A stretch of DNA of 15,393 bases from Gemmatimonadota bacterium (GTDB taxonomy: Bacteria > Gemmatimonadota > Gemmatimonadetes > Gemmatimonadales > Gemmatimonadaceae), in contig CANGXK010000023.1 in the NCBI GenBank assembly GCA_947457715.1, forward strand, positions 1-15,393, in the 5' to 3' direction. Position 1 is the stretch's first letter, and each line of letters starts with the position of its first letter. The notes beneath the pieces were generated by a model that searched no databases, was not told the DNA's origin, and worked only from the letters and a program-made list of their open reading frames with translations. Below, piece by piece: positions 14,695 through 15,393 of the stretch. A program made the position numbers and the translations under genes.

Positions 14695-15287
14695 TCGCTC
14701 TCGTCTCCGGCACCCTCGTCCATCGCGAACTCGATCGCGTGGAAATCCTGACGGCGGGCGGTGTGGGCTACGAGTGCCTCATTCCACTCTCGGTCTTCGA
14801 ATCGCTGCCGCCGCAAGGGGCGCCGATCACGCTGCACACGCATCTCGCCGTACGTGAAGACGCGTGGCACTTGTACGGATTCTCCGATCGCTATGACCGC
14901 GCCGTGTTTCAGCGACTCCTCGTGGCCAAGGGCGTCGGCCCCGCGCTCGCCCTCGGGATTCTGTCGTCACTCACGCCGGAGCGCGTGGTGCGTGCGCTGC
15001 GCGAGAAGGACATCACGACGCTCATGCGCGTGCCGCGGGTGGGCAGGAAGAAGGCCGAGCAGATCATCCTCGATCTGGCCGATAAGATGGACACCGTAGG
15101 CTCCGCGCCGACAGCAGCGGGCACCCCCGCAAGCCCGGTGGCCGACGACGCCATTCGTGCGCTCATCGCGCTCGGCTACAACCAGCTCGAAGCCGATCGC
15201 GCCGTACGGGGCGTCATGGACGGCGGGGCGGGTGGGGATGTGGGGGCGGTGGTAAGGGGCGCACTGGGTCGACTGACCACCAAGTGA
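14691..15287 (+). CDS. ruvA: Holliday-junction binding protein RuvA
   Basis: A 198-residue protein that binds the open square four-way junction as a tetramer and loads the RuvB motor. Domain I, an OB fold, runs from MIALVSGTLVHRELDRVEI to about residue 65 (HLAVREDAWHLYGF). Domain II has two helix-hairpin-helix motifs: LLVAKGVGPALALGILSSL and LMRVPRVGRKKAEQIILDL. A flexible alanine/proline/threonine linker follows at about 142-155. Domain III (DDAIRALIALGYNQLEADRAVRGV) is the RuvB-contacting bundle. All parts are complete and the length is typical. The ATG shares four bases with the ruvC TGA, so it starts by translational coupling; the longer open frame upstream is a shadow of yebC and ruvC. 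Confidence 0.96.
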   Translation: MIALVSGTLVHRELDRVEILTAGGVGYECLIPLSVFESLPPQGAPITLHTHLAVREDAWHLYGFSDRYDRAVFQRLLVAKGVGPALALGILSSLTPERVVRALREKDITTLMRVPRVGRKKAEQIILDLADKMDTVGSAPTAAGTPASPVADDAIRALIALGYNQLEADRAVRGVMDGGAGGDVGAVVRGALGRLTTK

Positions 15288-15393
15288 GGGGAGTATAGGT
15301 GGCGTTCACTGACACGCACGTGGGTTTCGGGTGGCGAGTGAGAGTTTGGGGGGGGGGGGGGGGTGGACACCAACACCCACAAACAAACACCAA
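15288..15393. other. Non-coding tail with a 16-G run, possible contig-end artefact
   Basis: After ruvA I see no gene and no terminator. Positions 15348-15363 are sixteen consecutive G. The last 30 bases after the run are A/C-rich and low in complexity (CACCAACACCC, AAACAAACACC), unlike anything else in the window. This may be an assembly or sequencing artefact, or a natural G-tract near a gene start beyond the edge. Confidence 0.6.

Noticed and set aside
1..15393. tRNA, rRNA, insertion sequences and attachment sites
   Set aside because: No cloverleaf, rRNA signature, transposase or terminal-repeat pair was recognised in the intergenic gaps, which are nearly all short.

Overview
This is a G+C-rich bacterial window with tightly packed genes, strong G/C preference at third codon positions and weak or absent Shine-Dalgarno sequences. 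A PorX-type protein (receiver plus PglZ domain, typical of the FCB superphylum) sits beside an MsbA-like exporter. Together with high G+C this suggests Gemmatimonadota or a relative. That placement is an inference; no rRNA gene is present to test it.

Layout. (1) 1-2891, minus strand: a bifunctional class A penicillin-binding protein, followed 18 bp downstream by an amidohydrolase that runs off the left edge. (2) 2960-6011, plus strand: tyrosyl-tRNA synthetase, then dihydroxy-acid dehydratase. (3) 6018-6172: a long imperfect palindrome between converging genes, built from 7-bp units. (4) 12644-6165, minus strand: PorX-like regulator, ABC exporter, DppC-type permease, class V PLP enzyme and GNAT acetyltransferase, all pointing left. 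(5) 12755-15287, plus strand: a small unknown protein, a strong hairpin, then yebC-ruvC-ruvA with 4-bp overlaps. (6) 15288-15393: non-coding tail with a 16-G run and odd low-complexity sequence, probably a contig end.

Functionally, most of the window is housekeeping: cell wall synthesis, aminoacylation, branched-chain amino acid synthesis, relief of ribosome stalling and Holliday-junction processing. The less ordinary part is the leftward PorX cluster, which combines a regulator carrying a phosphodiesterase-like domain with membrane transport genes.

The main unexplained structure is in the intergenic DNA. Three separate non-coding spots (6034-6164, 12680-12735, 13268-13331) are made of tandem 7-bp units. 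Two of them fold into long hairpins whose arms are themselves heptad arrays. In addition, three genes at the head of transcription units carry a TAnnnT hexamer exactly 12 to 7 bases before the start codon, the pattern expected for leaderless mRNAs.
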